From Paraglaciecola mesophila (lineage in GTDB: Bacteria; Pseudomonadota; Gammaproteobacteria; Enterobacterales; Alteromonadaceae), in assembly GCF_009906955.1 (NCBI RefSeq), contig NZ_CP047656.1:3719001-3783000 (forward strand): a stretch of DNA of 64,000 nt, written 5' to 3'. The translations under genes were made by a program, and so were the position numbers. The notes beneath the pieces were generated by a model. It saw nothing but the letters and a program-made list of their open reading frames with translations. It had not been told where the DNA came from and ran no database searches. Shown here one piece after another: positions 33,556 through 42,031 of this stretch (the first letter of the stretch is position 1; each line of letters opens with the position of its first letter).

Positions 33556-33584
33556 TTGACAATAGGTGTGTTGATTAGTTAATT
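33556..33584 (+). promoter_or_regulatory. candidate sigma-70 promoter of the SDR gene
   Basis: TTGACA, 17-base spacer, TTAATT. The -35 is perfect, the -10 weak. A TTGGT element overlaps its left edge, which would suit repression. The leader would be about 110 nt. Confidence 0.4.
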
Positions 33585-33697
33585 TAAGCAGGTAGACTTG
33601 GATTGGTATTATACTTCGACGGGCTGTGCGGTGCTCCTTGGGGAAACTGATTGAAAGTTTATTTATATGCTAATTTGAATATCCAGTGGAGAAGATT

Positions 33698-34444
33698 ATG
33701 ACAATGAAAGGCAAAGTAGCCATAGTGGCAGGCGGTGGACGTGATATTGGTCGCGCTTGTGCATTAGAATTGGCCGGCCGTGGCGCAGATGTAGTGATTA
33801 CTTATCTTGCCAGTGAAGCTACCGCACAAAGTGCAGTTGAAGAAATCCAAAAGCTTGGTGTGCGTGCAGTTGCAGTGAAAGCTGACTTAACACAACAACA
33901 AGATGTAGATGCATGTGTGCAAAGTACGGTAGAGCAGTTTGGTAAAGTCGACTGTTTGGTACATGTATCTGGTGGTTTAGTTGAGCGTGTGAAAGTAGCA
34001 GATATGAGTTTAAGCCATTTCCACAAAGTAATGGATTTGAACCTAACATCGTTATTCATGATGACTCATGCATGTATACCACACATGCCAAAAGGCAGCA
34101 GCATTGTAACGCTTGCGTCTCAAGCTGGTCGTGATGGCGGCGGCGGTGGAGCGGCGATTTATGCCACTTCAAAAGGTGCAGTCATGACCTTTGCTCGCGG
34201 ACTAGCTAAAGAGCTTGGTCCTGATATTCGCGTTAACGGTGTATGCCCAGGCATGATCAGCACGGGTTTCCACGATACATTTACCCCAGATGCAGTACGT
34301 GAAAAAGTAGCAGGTTCTACTGCGCTTCAACGTGAAGGTAGTTCAGAAGAAGTGGCTAAATTAGTGGCGTTCTTGGCGTCTGATGAAGCTTCATATATGA
34401 CAGGTACTAACGTTGATATTAACGGTGGTATGTTGTTCTCATAA
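33698..34444 (+). CDS. SDR oxidoreductase, probable DEH (alginate monomer) reductase
   Basis: 248 residues, classical short-chain dehydrogenase: cofactor loop [10 protein letters not shown] (11-20), catalytic Ser141 (TLASQAG), Tyr155 and Lys159 (YATSK), and a C-terminal [10 protein letters not shown]. Adjacent genes encode a PL6 alginate lyase, a hexuronate-type MFS transporter and KDG kinase. The missing step between them is reduction of 4-deoxy-L-erythro-5-hexoseulose uronate (DEH) to KDG, which SDR enzymes catalyse in other alginate degraders. That is why I propose this role; the fold alone does not prove it. The ribosome site GGAGAAG precedes ATG 33698. The gene is convergent with the GntR gene. 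Confidence 0.8.
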   Translation: MTMKGKVAIVAGGGRDIGRACALELAGRGADVVITYLASEATAQSAVEEIQKLGVRAVAVKADLTQQQDVDACVQSTVEQFGKVDCLVHVSGGLVERVKVADMSLSHFHKVMDLNLTSLFMMTHACIPHMPKGSSIVTLASQAGRDGGGGGAAIYATSKGAVMTFARGLAKELGPDIRVNGVCPGMISTGFHDTFTPDAVREKVAGSTALQREGSSEEVAKLVAFLASDEASYMTGTNVDINGGMLFS

Positions 34445-34464
34445 GCCTTTTCTTGCTTATGTAT

Positions 34465-34492
34465 AAAAAAGCCAACTGATGTTGGCTTTTTT
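34465..34492. terminator. bidirectional Rho-independent terminator
   Basis: AAAAAAGCCAAC-tgat-GTTGGCTTTTTT between the convergent SDR and GntR genes, with A and T runs on both sides. Confidence 0.9.
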
Positions 34493-34546
34493 ATTGGCTA
34501 TGATTTATGAAAATGAGAGCGTAAATGTGGTTACCTTGGGGTTGCC

Positions 34547-35284
34547 CTATGCCTCACGAATGACATGAGATAACGAATATAAACCTCGGGTTTCTATCGT
34601 TTGACGGCGAACCTCCTCCAAGGCTTGTGCTTCTTTTGCTTCAAATAGCGCGTTAATCAAGCGGTTAAAGTGTTGATGCATCGCGGCGCGAGCAGCCTGA
34701 GTATCACGTTTCTTCAACGCTTGGTATATAACAGTATGCTCATGTAAACGCTTAGAGCTACTTTGACTACAGACGCCTTTATAAGCGGCTTTAACCTCAA
34801 CGTTGGTGTCTCGAACCTGCCATAGGTTTTCTACAGCTAGTAATATGGCGTTATTACGTGTTGCGCGAGAAATAATCATATGGAAGTCACGATCAGCGTG
34901 TTCGGGGTTCTCTTCTTGCTCCATCGCATCAAGGGTACTTTTTAAATCACGTAACTCCTCGTCAGTGATAGTCGTTGCCGCAAGTGCAGCAGCTTCGCCT
35001 TCTACTAGCGCGCGGGCTTGAGTGAGCTCAAATGCACTGATGCTGTGTAATTGCTTAGGTGCATTTTTGTTTTCTAATACGTATACGCCTGAGCCTGTCT
35101 TTACTTCTACTCTTTCCCTTACTTCGAGGGCAATAATTGCTTCGCGAATAGTGGGGCGGCTCACGTCGAACGTTTCAGCTAATTCGCGTTCTGGAGGTAA
35201 GCGACTACCGGGTTGATACAACCCAGATTCAATAAGTTGCTCTATTTTTTCGACTATATTCCAGAATAATCGACGACTCTTCAT
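34547..35284 (-). CDS. GntR-family regulator, FadR/FCD subfamily (UxuR/ExuR-like)
   Basis: 245 residues. The N-terminal winged helix (GSRLPPERELAETFDVSRPTIREAIIALEVRERVEVKTGSGVYV, residues about 28-70) is a textbook GntR domain. The C-terminal all-helical FCD domain has the metal/ligand residues in DRDFHMII, RLHEHTVIYQALKKRD and AAMHQHF. E. coli UxuR and ExuR, which sense hexuronates, are of this type. It lies inside the alginate locus, divergent from the PL6 gene, and repeated TTGGT/ACCAA elements occur in that intergenic region. It therefore probably represses alginate or uronate genes until KDG or a related acid is present. ATG 35284 has GGGAAG upstream. Confidence 0.88.
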   Translation of the reverse strand: MKSRRLFWNIVEKIEQLIESGLYQPGSRLPPERELAETFDVSRPTIREAIIALEVRERVEVKTGSGVYVLENKNAPKQLHSISAFELTQARALVEGEAAALAATTITDEELRDLKSTLDAMEQEENPEHADRDFHMIISRATRNNAILLAVENLWQVRDTNVEVKAAYKGVCSQSSSKRLHEHTVIYQALKKRDTQAARAAMHQHFNRLINALFEAKEAQALEEVRRQTIETRGLYSLSHVIREA

Positions 35285-35416
35285 TTTAACTTCCCACTTT
35301 ATATTACATAACGTTCTACTACTTGCAGGCATTCTACCACAAATGCAGATTATGCAAGTGCTTTAGAAATAGGTATAGCATATTTTAACAAGTATGTAGC
35401 ATATATTTAACTGTGA

Positions 35417-35447
35417 TTATTACCAATGATTATTTTATTGGTAATAA
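35417..35447. promoter_or_regulatory. candidate GntR-type operator dyad
   Basis: TTATTACCAAT and ATTGGTAATAA form a perfect 11-bp inverted repeat with a 9-bp spacer. A further TTGGT stands 23 bp beyond the one in the right arm, the same 23-bp spacing as the pair upstream of the SDR gene (33529 and 33552). Confidence 0.6.
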
Positions 35448-35475
35448 CATATTTGTTAAATTGGTTAATATTAGT

Positions 35476-35504
35476 TTGACATTTAATTCGACTATTGGTT
35501 ACAT
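35476..35504 (+). promoter_or_regulatory. candidate sigma-70 promoter of the PL6 gene
   Basis: Perfect -35 TTGACA, 17-base spacer that ends in ATTGG, then TTACAT as a poor -10. The arrangement parallels those upstream of the SDR and PL17 genes. Confidence 0.4.
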
Positions 35505-35588
35505 TGAATGGACGGTTCACGGAAAACCAAGCCAAACAAACATAAAGTATGTTTGGGTAAATAATAAAAAGTCGTGAACAGTTTAAGA

Positions 35589-35665
35589 ACAGGTTACATC
35601 GCCAATTTACGCAAACCCTTTGTACCCTACACCTAAGTGTATTTTGGCGATTCTTTTTAACCTGT
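35589..35665 (+). other. long two-part inverted repeat in the PL6 mRNA leader
   Basis: ACAGGTTA-c-ATCGCCAA (35589-35605) pairs with TTGGCGAT-tcttttt-TAACCTGT (35644-35665): two 8-bp stems separated by a bulge around a 38-base loop. The inner stem followed by TTCTTTTT looks like an intrinsic terminator. The outer stem would span that T run, which suggests attenuation or a riboregulator, but this is unproven. Confidence 0.4.
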
Positions 35666-35805
35666 TGTCATTTTCAAAGGGTGCTTTATACCCGCACGTG
35701 TAAAGCGCACTTATTATTTAACTGCATTGCAGTAAACGGCTGACAATCAAGTTCTTTATTGAATGATTGTTTGTCGTTTCAAAAAACGAGATTAGGCACT
35801 TACTT

Positions 35806-38070
35806 ATGCGCGCAAATTTTCAATTATCTTCTTTGGCTCGTCCGGTATATTTATTACTTGCGTTTCTAGCTTGCGGGAATGCTTACGCAGTGGATTTACT
35901 TGTCAAAACACCAGAAGCCTACGAGCAGGCATTAAAAAATGCAAAACCGGGGGATGACATCATATTAGCGGACGGTACGTGGCATAATTTTGAAATACTG
36001 TTTGAGGCGAAAGGAAACGAAAACAAGCCTATAACCCTACGCGGTCAAACTCCAGGTAAGGTATTTCTTACGGGACAATCTAACTTACGCTTGGCAGGAG
36101 AGCATCTTATCGTTAGTGGCCTAGTCTTCAAAGATGGTTACACCCCCACTGGGGAAGTGATCGCGTTTCGTCGTAATAAAGACGTGTTAGCCAATCACAG
36201 CCGAGTGACGCAAGTGGTGATTGATAACTTCAGCAACCCAGAAAAATTTGAGCAAGACAGCTGGGTGATGATATATGGCAGACATAACCGTTTTGATCAT
36301 AATCACTTAGTGGGTAAACGTAACAAAGGCGTGACAATGGCGGTACGCTTAACGACAGAATCGAGCCAGCAGAATCACCATCGAATCGATCATAACTATT
36401 TTGGCCCGAGACCCATTTTAGGCTCCAATGGTGGCGAAACGTTGCGCATAGGCACCAGTCATCATTCTCTCACTGACTCGTTTACCTTAGTCGAAAATAA
36501 TTACTTTGATCGTTGTAACGGCGAAGTCGAAATCATTTCAAATAAATCCGGTAAAAATAGTATTCGCAACAATGTGTTTTTTGAATCACGCGGCACGCTC
36601 ACACTAAGACACGGTAACGGCAATATTGTTGAGAATAATGTGTTTTTTGGTAATGGCGTTGACCATACAGGCGGGATCCGAGTGATTAATCGAGATCAAA
36701 TTATTCGCAATAACTACCTAGAAGGATTAACCGGTTATCGTTTTGGCAGTGGTTTAACGGTAATGAACGGCGTACCTAATTCAAAAATTAACCGCTATCA
36801 CCAAGTAGATAATGCTCTGATTGAAAACAATACCTTGGTGAATGTGGCGCATATACAATTTGCAGCTGGCAGTGATAAAGAGCGCTCCGCTGTGCCGATT
36901 AACTCTCACATGAATCACAACTTGATTGTGAATGAGCAGGGCACGGATGGCATCACTGCTTTTGATGATATCAGTGGAATCAAATTTGCGGATAATCTAG
37001 TTAATCAAGAAGCTACATTGAGTATCGATAAGGGGTTCAAGCAAGCCAATATCACAATGCAGCGCAATGACAATGGTTTGTTATATCCCAAAGCTAAGGC
37101 GCAACAAAAGTATGGTGTCGGTGCACAGCTCAAGCCTATTACTAAGGATGAGGTAGGCGTGAGTTGGTATCAAAAAGTTGAGCCTGATGTCGCCTTTGGC
37201 TCAGGTAAGCACATTTCTGTCTCGCCCGGCGACAACACCTTGTTTGATGCTATTGCTTTAGCTGAGACAGGTGATGTGCTGGTATTACAAGGGGGGGAAT
37301 ATTGGGTTTCAAAAATACTGAGCTTAGATAAAACCTTAACTATTCGCGCACAAGAAAAAGGTACGGCTGTGATTTTCCCCCAGCGCTCTACCTTGATTGA
37401 AATTAACAACAACGGCAATTTGACCTTAGACGGGGTCTTGGTTGATGGCACAAATGCACCTGATGCTGCAGGCAATACGCTCATTCGTACTACGCGGTTA
37501 CCGATGCAGCGCAATTATCGCTTATCGATTAAAAACAGCACGTTTGAGAACTTAGACATTAATCATTCTTACCACTTTTTCGATGCAGGCAATCGCAGTT
37601 TTGCCGACTACATTCAAGTGACTAATAGCCATTTTGCTCATATTACCGGTGACTTATTCCGCCTAGACAAGGAGACGGATGATCTGGGTATCTACAATGT
37701 TGAATATCTCACCATTGAGGATTCCACAGTAATGGATCTTGAAGGGGCGATAGCGAAGGTTTATCGAGGTGGAACAGATGAAAGCACCTTTGGCCCTCAT
37801 GTTGTGCTAAACAACAACACATTAAGTGAAATTGGCAAAGGTAAGCGTAATAAAAGCGCTGCGAGCTTGATTTTACATGGCACTCAAGTGAATAAAATGA
37901 CGATGAATGAATTTAAAAGTTCAGCGCCTATCATTTTTGAACTCACCGTTGGTGAGCCAAAGACTTGGGTAACCGGTAATGTGTTTGAGGGAACGCCTGA
38001 GCCTGTCGTCAGAGATCTATTTCCACTTAGTGGGGCAACGACAACAATAAGCGACAATACAATCCTTTAA
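35806..38070 (+). CDS. alginate lyase, polysaccharide lyase family 6 (AlyGC-like, two beta-helix domains)
   Basis: 754 residues. Residues 1-28 are a signal peptide (LLLAFLACGNAYA), then an N-terminal parallel beta-helix (about 30-430) and a second beta-helix (about 450-754). Catalytic and Ca-binding residues stand in the conserved block: N208, E240, E242, Lys247 (EIISNKSG) and Arg268 (LTLRHG). Each is 27 positions higher than the AlyGC residues I recall from Glaciecola chathamensis (N181, E213, E215, K220, R241). PL6 enzymes cleave alginate by beta-elimination; the two-domain type is mostly exolytic and acts in the periplasm or outside. ATG 35806 was preferred to the in-frame TTG 35767 because it begins the signal peptide, though its ribosome site is weak. 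Confidence 0.93.
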   Translation: MRANFQLSSLARPVYLLLAFLACGNAYAVDLLVKTPEAYEQALKNAKPGDDIILADGTWHNFEILFEAKGNENKPITLRGQTPGKVFLTGQSNLRLAGEHLIVSGLVFKDGYTPTGEVIAFRRNKDVLANHSRVTQVVIDNFSNPEKFEQDSWVMIYGRHNRFDHNHLVGKRNKGVTMAVRLTTESSQQNHHRIDHNYFGPRPILGSNGGETLRIGTSHHSLTDSFTLVENNYFDRCNGEVEIISNKSGKNSIRNNVFFESRGTLTLRHGNGNIVENNVFFGNGVDHTGGIRVINRDQIIRNNYLEGLTGYRFGSGLTVMNGVPNSKINRYHQVDNALIENNTLVNVAHIQFAAGSDKERSAVPINSHMNHNLIVNEQGTDGITAFDDISGIKFADNLVNQEATLSIDKGFKQANITMQRNDNGLLYPKAKAQQKYGVGAQLKPITKDEVGVSWYQKVEPDVAFGSGKHISVSPGDNTLFDAIALAETGDVLVLQGGEYWVSKILSLDKTLTIRAQEKGTAVIFPQRSTLIEINNNGNLTLDGVLVDGTNAPDAAGNTLIRTTRLPMQRNYRLSIKNSTFENLDINHSYHFFDAGNRSFADYIQVTNSHFAHITGDLFRLDKETDDLGIYNVEYLTIEDSTVMDLEGAIAKVYRGGTDESTFGPHVVLNNNTLSEIGKGKRNKSAASLILHGTQVNKMTMNEFKSSAPIIFELTVGEPKTWVTGNVFEGTPEPVVRDLFPLSGATTTISDNTIL

Positions 38071-38127
38071 TCACTAAATGCGTTTTTTGGTCTAATAATT
38101 ACGTTAGACAAACAAGAGTATAAAAAT

Positions 38128-39423
38128 ATGAAAATGAAAAATTTACGTTGGTGGGTTATTGCTTTAATCGCATTGGCAACAGTGATTAATTACATTGACC
38201 GTCAAGCACTTAGTGTTCTATGGCCTTATATGGGTAGTGAAATTTATCCAGAGAAAAACGCCGATGAACTTAAACAGGTTTTAGGGACAGTGAGCGTAGT
38301 ATTTTTATTCTCTTATGCAATAGGTCAGGCCGTTTTCGGTAAAATATTTGACTGGATTGGTACCCGATTAGGTTTTGTTTTGTCTATTGGGGTCTGGTCT
38401 TTGGCCACTGCATTACATGCTTTTGCTCAAGGAGTTTTAACGTTTAGTTTTTTCCGTTCAATTCTTGGTATAGCGGAAGCTGGAAATTGGCCTGGAGCTG
38501 CAAAAGCTAATGCCGAATGGTTTCCAAGTAAAGAGCGTGCGCTAGCACAAGGTATTTTCAATTCGGGGGCAGCAATCGGCGGTATTATTTCTGTTCCATT
38601 AATTGCTTACTTAGCATTATTCTTCAGTTGGAAGGTTATTTTTGTACTCATAGGTTTAATCGGACTTTTATGGTTAATACCGTGGTTAGTACTAGTTAAA
38701 GCACCACCTATAAAGCACCCTTGGATAACTGACGAGGAGCGGGACTATATCTTGTCAGGCCAAAAATCTGTTAGTAACGAGATCGGCGAAGTAGATGAAT
38801 ATGTACCAAGCTATGGTGAAATGTTAGGTCGTAAAGAAAGCTGGGGCGTAATTATTGCGACTGCCGCAATTGACCCAATTTGGTGGTTGTTTATTGTTTG
38901 GATACCGACCTACTTAGTAGAAGTTTATAATATGGATGTTAAAGGGTTAGCAATCATAGGGTGGGTTCCTTATGTAGGCGCTATGTTCGGGGCTTGGTTT
39001 GGCGGTTTACTATCTCAAAACAGAATTAAAGCAGGTTGGAGTGTGAATAAAACACGTAAAACCGTAATAGTGCTTGGGTGTCTTATAATGCTGCCAGCAT
39101 TATTAATGCTAGCTAACCCAGGTAGTGCCAACTCTGCCGTTCTTATTATGGGCGCTATATTATTTGGTTTCCAAACTTCGATTGGTAGCATTCAAACGTT
39201 ACCGAGCGATATGTTAGGTAAAGGTAGCGTTGGCTCGTTAGCTGGTTTCTCGGGCATGGCCGCTAAGTTTTCAGCAGCAGGTTTAACAGCAATAGTTCCA
39301 ATTCTGACTGCTGGTGCAAACTACCATAACGTATTCATCCTTGGCGCTGCTCTGGCCACTATTGTAATGCTAAGTATCTTATTCCTTTGCCCTAAAATAG
39401 AGCCGCTAAAAAGTAAAAAATAG
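38128..39423 (+). CDS. MFS transporter, hexuronate-type (ACS family, ExuT-like)
   Basis: 431 residues with about 12 membrane segments. The N-terminus WWVIALIALATVINYIDRQALS and the segment GIAEAGNWPGAAKANAEWFPSKERA are hallmarks of the anion:cation symporter family that includes E. coli ExuT and GudP. It would import a uronate, here probably DEH or small unsaturated alginate products, with protons. It sits between the PL6 and kdgK genes, 57 bases after the lyase, so one operon is likely. A second in-frame ATG at 38134 is possible. No frameshift or missing segment is seen. Confidence 0.9.
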   Translation: MKMKNLRWWVIALIALATVINYIDRQALSVLWPYMGSEIYPEKNADELKQVLGTVSVVFLFSYAIGQAVFGKIFDWIGTRLGFVLSIGVWSLATALHAFAQGVLTFSFFRSILGIAEAGNWPGAAKANAEWFPSKERALAQGIFNSGAAIGGIISVPLIAYLALFFSWKVIFVLIGLIGLLWLIPWLVLVKAPPIKHPWITDEERDYILSGQKSVSNEIGEVDEYVPSYGEMLGRKESWGVIIATAAIDPIWWLFIVWIPTYLVEVYNMDVKGLAIIGWVPYVGAMFGAWFGGLLSQNRIKAGWSVNKTRKTVIVLGCLIMLPALLMLANPGSANSAVLIMGAILFGFQTSIGSIQTLPSDMLGKGSVGSLAGFSGMAAKFSAAGLTAIVPILTAGANYHNVFILGAALATIVMLSILFLCPKIEPLKSKK

Positions 39424-39487
39424 GTTATTTAATTTATATTAGTTAAAGCATGAGTGTTTTATTAATCTCTTATATCCAGGGTGTTTT

Positions 39488-40414
39488 ATGCAAAAAGTAG
39501 TGTTGATTGGTGAGTGCATGTTGGAATTGCGCGAAGGAAAAAATGGGGTAATGCATCAATCATTTGCTGGTGATGCCTACAATACTGCTGTTTATCAAAA
39601 GCGCGCTTTCCCTGAGCAAGATGTAAGCTTTATGAGCGCTCTTGGTCGTGACGTAGTGAGTGATAAACTGTTCAAGCATTGCGAGCAGGCTTCATTAAAT
39701 AATCAGTACCTAACGCGTAAAAGTGAGCAAAACCCTGGGGTTTATTTAGTTCAAACCGACGAGCATGGAGAACGCTCCTTCCTTTATTGGCGTGAAAACT
39801 CTGCCGCTAGGCAAATCATGCGTTATATCGACAACGACATGATAGAAACCATGCTCGACAGTGAACTCGTGTTCTTTTCAGGCATTTCGTTAGCTGTTAT
39901 TCACTCAGATGATCGCCCCGCATTTTGGGCTATGCTCAAGCGCTTGAAAGAAAGTGGGGTTAAACTGGCGTTTGATCCTAACTATCGTCCCCGCTTATGG
40001 GCGTCACCAGAAGAAGCTCAACAGCAGTTTCACTATGCGTATGAGCTTACTGACATTTTACTTCCTGGTATTGATGACTTCGCGCAACTTTATGATTTAA
40101 CGCAGCTCAGCGAGATCCTAGAATTTTGCCAACCTTATGATATTCATGAATTAGTCATAAAAAATGGTGCTAACAGCGTCTATTGCCAGCTAGGCAGTAA
40201 CCTTATTCATTTGCCCATCGCACCGGTGAAAAATGTTGTAGATACCACCTCAGCAGGGGACTCATTCAACGGTGTTTACTTAGGAGCACGATTAGCTGGA
40301 AAGGAGATAGAGCACGCAGTGAGCCTGGCTTCAAAAGCAGCTGCTATCGTGATTCAGTATCCAGGGGCGATCACCCCTGAGTCAGATTTTATTGAGCGTC
40401 TTAATCAACCATAG
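39488..40414 (+). CDS. kdgK: 2-dehydro-3-deoxygluconate (KDG) kinase, PfkB family
   Basis: 308 residues with PfkB/ribokinase signatures: the N-terminal substrate motif (FAGDAYNTAVYQKRAF) and the C-terminal DTTSAGDSFNGVYLGARL, whose GAGD-like ASAGD/SAGD contains the catalytic Asp. FDPNYRPRLW is a typical KdgK block. It phosphorylates KDG to KDPG, the entry to the Entner-Doudoroff lower half. It is the last gene of the PL6-MFS-kdgK run. The KDPG aldolase (eda/kdgA) needed next is not in this window. CAGGGTG precedes ATG 39488. Because both the alginate and the UxuAB/KduD routes make KDG, this kinase may serve both blocks. Confidence 0.92.
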   Translation: MQKVVLIGECMLELREGKNGVMHQSFAGDAYNTAVYQKRAFPEQDVSFMSALGRDVVSDKLFKHCEQASLNNQYLTRKSEQNPGVYLVQTDEHGERSFLYWRENSAARQIMRYIDNDMIETMLDSELVFFSGISLAVIHSDDRPAFWAMLKRLKESGVKLAFDPNYRPRLWASPEEAQQQFHYAYELTDILLPGIDDFAQLYDLTQLSEILEFCQPYDIHELVIKNGANSVYCQLGSNLIHLPIAPVKNVVDTTSAGDSFNGVYLGARLAGKEIEHAVSLASKAAAIVIQYPGAITPESDFIERLNQP

Positions 40415-40500
40415 TTGACATTCATCACTGCAATTAATGTAAGTCTACGTTTTTATAAAGATTTTTACATATTCTATATAACTAAACTGAATTATTAACT

Positions 40501-40530
40501 TGCACTCTAGCAGTGCATAGTTTGTGCACT
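40501..40530. promoter_or_regulatory. TGCACT/AGTGCA inverted repeats upstream of pntA
   Basis: TGCACT-ctagc-AGTGCA-tagtttg-TGCACT: three half-sites that can form two alternative hairpins or a multimeric operator, ending 38 bases before the start of the transhydrogenase operon. Confidence 0.4.
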
Positions 40531-40568
40531 GTTGTGAGTCAAATTGTAACAAAACTTTGGAGGGGCCT

Positions 40569-41738
40569 ATGCCTACTATTGCATTTCCGGCTGAAATGAA
40601 AGCGGGCGAGAAGCGTTGTTCGCTTTTACCCGTTAACGTAAAGGCATACAAATTACTGGGTGCAGATGTACTGATTGAATCTGGCTTGGGTCAGCACATT
40701 CATGTAACGGACGAAGAATACATCGAGGCGGGAGCCCGCGTATCATCAACGCGTGACGAGCTACTTGCTTCAGGCGATATTGTGCTAAGTCTGCATAAAT
40801 TGAGTGAAGGCGATGTTACTCATGTCAAACAAGATGCTTTGGTGGTTAGCTACCTTGATCCATTTAATGAACCTAGCTTTGTCGACACGCTTTGTAATAA
40901 AGGCTTGACCAGCATCAGCATGGAGATGATCCCCAGAATCAGCCGTTGCCAGAAAATGGATGCCCTTAGTTCTCAGGCAAGTTTGGCCGGTTATGTCATG
41001 GTAATGCAGGCTGTGAACACGCTGGCTAATGTGCTTCCTATGATGATGACGCCAGCGGGTACGTTGAAGCCTGCAAAAGTATTTATCATTGGTGCAGGAG
41101 TGGCAGGTTTGCAAGCCATCGCGACTGCTAAACGACTAGGTGCTAGTGTTACCGCGTTCGATACACGTACCGTGGTTGCTGAGCAAGTGCGTTCATTAGG
41201 TGCGAAGTTTTTAGACATCGATTTGGGCGAAACAGGTGAGACAGGGCAAGGTTATGCACAAGCACTGACACCAGAACAAATGCAAATACAGCAGCGTGAA
41301 CAGGCAAAATGTATTGCCGATTCAGATATTGTGATCACAACCGCTCAGCTATTTGGTCGTAAACCGCCCGTGCTTATCAAGCAAGATACAATAGCCTCAA
41401 TGCGTCCTGGCAGCGTAATTGTCGATATGGCAGCAGAAACAGGCGGTAACGTTGAAGGCAGCGTATCGGGAGAAACGGTTAGCATTCACAACGTGAATGT
41501 TATAGGCACAGGTGCATGGGCAAATGGTGTGGCAAAACACGCAACCCAAATGTATGCCAGCAACTTATACAATTTGATCAGCGAATTTTGGTCAAAAGAC
41601 GATAACCGCTTCGCGTTGGATATCGAAGATGAGGTGCAATCAGGTTGTATTATTACCTATCAAGGAAAGGTCGTTAACAAGATGATTAGCGATTTTTATG
41701 CCGCACAAAAACAAACTACAAACGACGGGGTAGCGTGA
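40569..41738 (+). CDS. pntAA: proton-translocating NAD(P) transhydrogenase, alpha subunit part 1
   Basis: 389 residues forming domain I of the alpha subunit. Residues 1-160 are the AlaDh/PNT N-terminal domain. The NAD-binding Rossmann motif is VFIIGAGVAGLQAIATAKRLGA, and ALTPEQM and VDMAAETGGNVEGS are conserved. The alpha chain is split, as in many bacteria: membrane segments are on the next gene. The complex moves hydride between NADH and NADP+, driven by proton import, and supplies NADPH. GGAGGGG precedes ATG 40569. The next gene overlaps by one base. It separates the two uronate clusters and is probably housekeeping. Confidence 0.93.
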   Translation: MPTIAFPAEMKAGEKRCSLLPVNVKAYKLLGADVLIESGLGQHIHVTDEEYIEAGARVSSTRDELLASGDIVLSLHKLSEGDVTHVKQDALVVSYLDPFNEPSFVDTLCNKGLTSISMEMIPRISRCQKMDALSSQASLAGYVMVMQAVNTLANVLPMMMTPAGTLKPAKVFIIGAGVAGLQAIATAKRLGASVTAFDTRTVVAEQVRSLGAKFLDIDLGETGETGQGYAQALTPEQMQIQQREQAKCIADSDIVITTAQLFGRKPPVLIKQDTIASMRPGSVIVDMAAETGGNVEGSVSGETVSIHNVNVIGTGAWANGVAKHATQMYASNLYNLISEFWSKDDNRFALDIEDEVQSGCIITYQGKVVNKMISDFYAAQKQTTNDGVA

Positions 41739-42019
41739 TGGAAGCCATATATTTGCTGTTTATTTTATTGTTGTCGATTTTTGTCGGCTTCGAATTAATC
41801 CAAAAAGTTCCTGCCACTTTGCATACACCGTTAATGTCTGGGGCGAACGCGATTTCTGGGATAACAGTGGTCGGTGCTTTGGCCTTAGCAGGGGATGAGA
41901 CGCTGGGTGAATATGCAATGTATTTAGGTGCATTTGCCGTATTTTTAGCGACGATTAACGTTGTGGGTGGCTATTTAGTGACCGACAGAATGTTAGCCAT
42001 GTTCAAGAAAAAGCAGTAG
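41738..42019 (+). CDS. pntAB: NAD(P) transhydrogenase, alpha subunit part 2 (membrane domain)
   Basis: 93 residues with three membrane helices (about 2-20, 35-52, 58-82) and the conserved IQKVPATLHTPLMSGANAISG segment. It supplies part of the proton channel. Its ATG overlaps the TGA of the preceding gene by one base (TGATG), so translation is coupled. The beta subunit follows after 12 bases. Confidence 0.93.
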   Translation: MEAIYLLFILLLSIFVGFELIQKVPATLHTPLMSGANAISGITVVGALALAGDETLGEYAMYLGAFAVFLATINVVGGYLVTDRMLAMFKKKQ

Positions 42020-42031
42020 GCGGGACGAGAT

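Larger units (their letters stand above)
33338..33697 (+). promoter_or_regulatory. 360-bp upstream region of the SDR gene with TTGGT elements
   Basis: TTGGT occurs four times, always on the plus strand, at 33366, 33529, 33552 and 33603. The 33529 copy is part of a near-palindrome (TTGGT-AAA-GCCAA). The 33552 copy abuts a perfect -35 box (TTGACA 33556-33561), followed after 17 bases by TTAATT. I read this as a promoter controlled by the nearby FadR-type regulator or a relative. Nothing else gene-like lies here. Confidence 0.5.
35285..35805. other. 521-bp divergent control region, GntR gene / PL6 lyase gene
   Basis: Contains the operator dyad at 35417-35447, TTGGT elements at 35438, 35461 and 35495, a candidate promoter at 35476-35504, a long two-part inverted repeat at 35589-35665 and smaller repeats (ACTGCA-t-TGCAGT at 35721-35733; CAATCA/TGATTG about 35742-35768). 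The PL6 mRNA leader would be near 300 nt, long enough for post-transcriptional control. No small protein gene was recognised. Confidence 0.55.

Noticed and set aside
33698-34444. Calling the first SDR KduD
   Set aside because: It lacks the KduD-specific NAPGYI.T.NTQ and GRWG blocks that are present in the SDR at 54599-55363.
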